The position numbers and the translations under genes are program-made. 8,321 nt of DNA from Deltaproteobacteria bacterium (GTDB lineage Bacteria; Desulfobacterota; DSM-4660; Desulfatiglandales; Desulfatiglandaceae): contig DUZB01000363.1 in NCBI GenBank assembly GCA_013349725.1, positions 1-8,321 of the forward strand. Direction: 5' to 3'. A model generated the notes under the pieces. The model was not told the origin of the DNA. It saw only the letters and a program-made list of their open reading frames with translations, and did not search any database. Positions 7,016 to 8,321 of the stretch are shown here, piece by piece. Every line of letters begins with the position of its first letter. The first letter of the stretch is position 1.

Positions 7016-7326
7016 TCACGAATTTTCCGGCGATTCCCTGACCAGACTGAAAACCCGGACTTCTTCTTTCACGTTCTTGAACCGGCTCAAACCCCTGTCG
7101 CAAAGTGCAAGCTTTCCCCTGATCCTCCGGGCTGTTTCAGGACCCACGAGAATATCCCCATCGTAGATGGGGACGGCAATATCACAGGGAACCGGATCCG
7201 CTTTTCCTTTAATGGGATGGTCGCCTTTGCTTCATCACGAATAATTTCAAGGATATCCCCTATGTTCAGTGAGGAAGTGACCTTTTTAGCAACACGGGAA
7301 AGATTTTCAAAACGTCTTTTATACAT
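7016..7326 (-). pseudogene. remnant of a GAF-domain / class III nucleotidyl cyclase gene (head and tail only, in two frames)
   Basis: The frame opening at the ATG at 7326 reads MYKRRFENLSRVAKKVTSSL then NIGDILEIIRDEAKATIP, which looks like the N-terminal helix of a GAF sensor domain. Then sense is lost and this frame stops at 7087. Another frame, open from about 7221 to the TGA at 7016-7018, continues with DPVPCDIAVPIYDGDILVGP, ETARRIRGKLALCDRGLSRF and KNVKEEVRVFSLVRESPENS. The ILVG-ET part, the DRG and the F-K-N-V-x-E-x-V-x-V-F-S-L ending match the C-terminal edge of class III adenylate/guanylate cyclases, as I know them from GAF-cyclase proteins of Desulfobacterota. A complete protein of this kind is several hundred residues, so the GAF core and the whole catalytic centre are missing. 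I infer one or more internal deletions plus a frameshift. The fragment starts 11 bp after the exonuclease stop. Alternatively the 79-codon frame could be a short expressed orphan. Confidence 0.68.
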
Positions 7327-7337
7327 AACAATCCAAC

Positions 7338-8108
7338 TTACAGGTCAAATTCCGCCACGAGAAAGGTGTGATCGGAAGGCTTTGAAAGTGCCCTGGCCCA
7401 CATATCGACCCAGGCCGTTCGAGATTTCTTTGCAAGCGGCGCCGTGGCAAGGACATAATCGATACGCCACCCCAGATTTCGTTTGAAACCGTTTGGAATC
7501 CTGTAATCCCAGAAAGTGTAATGGTTCCCCTCCGGAAAATGTCTCCGGAAAACGTCCTCGAGTCCCCAATGGAAAAATTCTTTCATCAAGGCCTGCTCAT
7601 CTGCATGAAAACCGACCCCGCCTCTGAGGGTTTCAGGATCATACACATCCCTGTCCTCCATGGCCACATTAAAATCACCGGCCACAATGAGCAAATCATT
7701 AGGGGTGTAGTGACCGACAATGTATTCCAGGAGGGCCTTGAGCCATTTCAGTTTATACTGGAATTTTTCAGAGCCCACTTGAAAACCCTGGGGAACGTAC
7801 ACATTGACGACAGAAATTCCCTCTATATCCACACGGATAAACCGGGCCTGGTCATCCCCTTCGGAGAAAAGATCAAGTCGAACATCTTCAGGGGGAGATT
7901 TACTCAGGATGGCGACCCCATTGTACGATTTCTGACCACGGAACGTCACATGGTATCCCACCTTTTCAAGAGGTTCAACAGGGAAATCCTTGTCCTGGAC
8001 TTTGGTCTCCTGAAGGCACAGGATATCAGGGGTTTCCTTCTCAAGCCACTCTAAAAGAATAGGAAGCCTGGTACGAACGGAGTTTGTGTTAAAGGTCGCA
8101 AATTTCAT
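7338..8108 (-). CDS. xthA: exodeoxyribonuclease III (AP endonuclease, ExoIII/XthA family)
   Basis: 256 residues from the ATG at 8108. All hallmark segments are present: MKFATFNTNSVRTRLPILLE (1-20, catalytic Asn7), DILCLQETKV (31-40, metal-binding Glu), GVAILSK, VVNVYVPQG, the catalytic LIVAGDFNVAMEDRDV, GWRIDYVLAT and the terminal SDHTFLVAEFDL with its Asp-His pair. The enzyme cuts DNA at abasic sites and removes 3' blocking groups in base-excision repair, in the cytosol. The length is near the 268 of E. coli ExoIII. An in-frame ATG at 8180 would add 24 polar residues with no family counterpart; the shorter start has AGGAGA 9 nt upstream and begins exactly at the conserved MKFATFN, so it is preferred. 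The upstream region holds the heptad repeats. The downstream redox gene would suit a stress-linked cluster, but that is only inference. Confidence 0.95.
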   Translation of the reverse strand: MKFATFNTNSVRTRLPILLEWLEKETPDILCLQETKVQDKDFPVEPLEKVGYHVTFRGQKSYNGVAILSKSPPEDVRLDLFSEGDDQARFIRVDIEGISVVNVYVPQGFQVGSEKFQYKLKWLKALLEYIVGHYTPNDLLIVAGDFNVAMEDRDVYDPETLRGGVGFHADEQALMKEFFHWGLEDVFRRHFPEGNHYTFWDYRIPNGFKRNLGWRIDYVLATAPLAKKSRTAWVDMWARALSKPSDHTFLVAEFDL

Positions 8109-8117
8109 TCCGGTATT

Positions 8118-8123
8118 TCTCCT
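8118..8123 (-). promoter_or_regulatory. ribosome binding site of the exonuclease III gene
   Basis: AGGAGA on the minus strand, 9 nt before the ATG at 8108. It decides for the shorter start over the in-frame ATG at 8180. Confidence 0.75.
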
Positions 8124-8230
8124 GGAAGGCCGGTCCTGTCTTTGAGAAATCTGACCCCCATAAGAACGGGTGTAATTCATGGCTGTTGGTTAACGGCAGC
8201 GATTCGTTCCTTATCACCGGGATTTGAGGA

Positions 8231-8256
8231 TCAGGTTTCAGGTGTCAGGTGTCAGG
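8231..8256. repeat. 7-bp tandem repeat, left arm of an inverted repeat
   Basis: On the plus strand the 7-mers TCAGGTT, TCAGGTG and TCAGGTG follow one another, and a fourth partial unit, TCAGG, begins at 8252. The 17 bases at 8239-8255 are perfectly complementary to 8293-8309, so this is one arm of a stem. Strings built on TCAGGTG are, from memory, common between genes in several Desulfobacterota genomes. Confidence 0.75.
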
Positions 8257-8309
8257 AGAGAGGAACGTAAGGACAGAAACCCAACCTGAACACTGACACC
8301 TGACACCTG
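8239..8309. repeat. perfect 17-bp inverted repeat with 37-nt loop
   Basis: The arms are CAGGTGTCAGGTGTCAG (8239-8255) and CTGACACCTGACACCTG (8293-8309). The spacer (8256-8292) has no coding sense. The structure lies upstream of the exonuclease gene. It could fold as a hairpin in RNA or be a short palindromic mobile-type repeat. It lacks a U-rich run directly after the stem, although ATAAATTTAA follows 8310, so a terminator is possible but not supported. Confidence 0.75.
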
Positions 8310-8321
8310 GATAAATTTAAG

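Larger units (their letters stand above)
8109..8321. other. upstream region of the exonuclease gene
   Basis: 213 bp without a supported gene. It contains the AGGAGA ribosome site, a non-family in-frame extension back to 8180, an imperfect palindrome around GGTTAAC (8168-8190 region) and the heptad inverted repeat at 8231-8310. I see no consensus sigma-70 promoter, so where transcription of the minus-strand series begins is not resolved. Confidence 0.5.

Noticed and set aside
8109..8180. A 24-residue N-terminal extension of exonuclease III
   Set aside because: The family begins at the conserved MKFATFN, and AGGAGA lies at a suitable distance before that ATG.
8239..8309. A Rho-independent terminator
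   Set aside because: The loop is 37 nt and no clean U-tract follows the stem on either strand, although AT-rich sequence follows on the plus strand.

Overview
The window is a gene-dense stretch in which every supported gene lies on the minus strand, so transcription runs from high to low coordinates. The mix suggests an anaerobic Desulfobacterota-type bacterium (a former deltaproteobacterium, sulfate-reducer-like). The clues are a rubredoxin-reductase-like flavoprotein, a cobalamin-binding radical SAM enzyme, a remnant of a GAF/class III cyclase gene of a kind I associate with that group, and short tandem repeats between genes. This assignment is inference from gene content and memory of related genomes, not a database result.

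In order of transcription: a repeat-rich upstream region carries a 7-bp tandem repeat with long inverted arms (8231-8310). It is followed by an exodeoxyribonuclease III gene (8108-7338), then a decayed fragment joining the head of a GAF-domain protein to the tail of a class III nucleotidyl cyclase in a different frame (7326-7016). Next come an FAD/NAD-dependent oxidoreductase of the rubredoxin-reductase type (6918-5725), a small class I SAM-dependent methyltransferase (5696-5157), and a B12-binding-type radical SAM enzyme (5154-3457). The last two are separated by only 2 bp.

A 67-bp gap with a 9-bp triplicate repeat (3417-3443) precedes two ATP-grasp ligase genes that overlap by 10 bp: a RimK-like enzyme (3389-2493) and a GshB/RimK-like enzyme (2502-1507). 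After a 110-bp gap comes an exported family 5 (peptide/nickel type) solute-binding protein (1396 to beyond the left edge), which is incomplete because the window ends.

The most interesting unit is 5696-1507: a methyltransferase, a radical SAM enzyme probably dependent on cobalamin, and two coupled peptide-bond-forming ATP-grasp ligases. One reading is a small pathway that makes or tailors an amino-acid conjugate or short peptide, with a peptide-binding protein encoded next to it. An equally fair reading is that these are unrelated genes sharing a strand. No precursor peptide, permease or glutamate-cysteine ligase gene is visible here.
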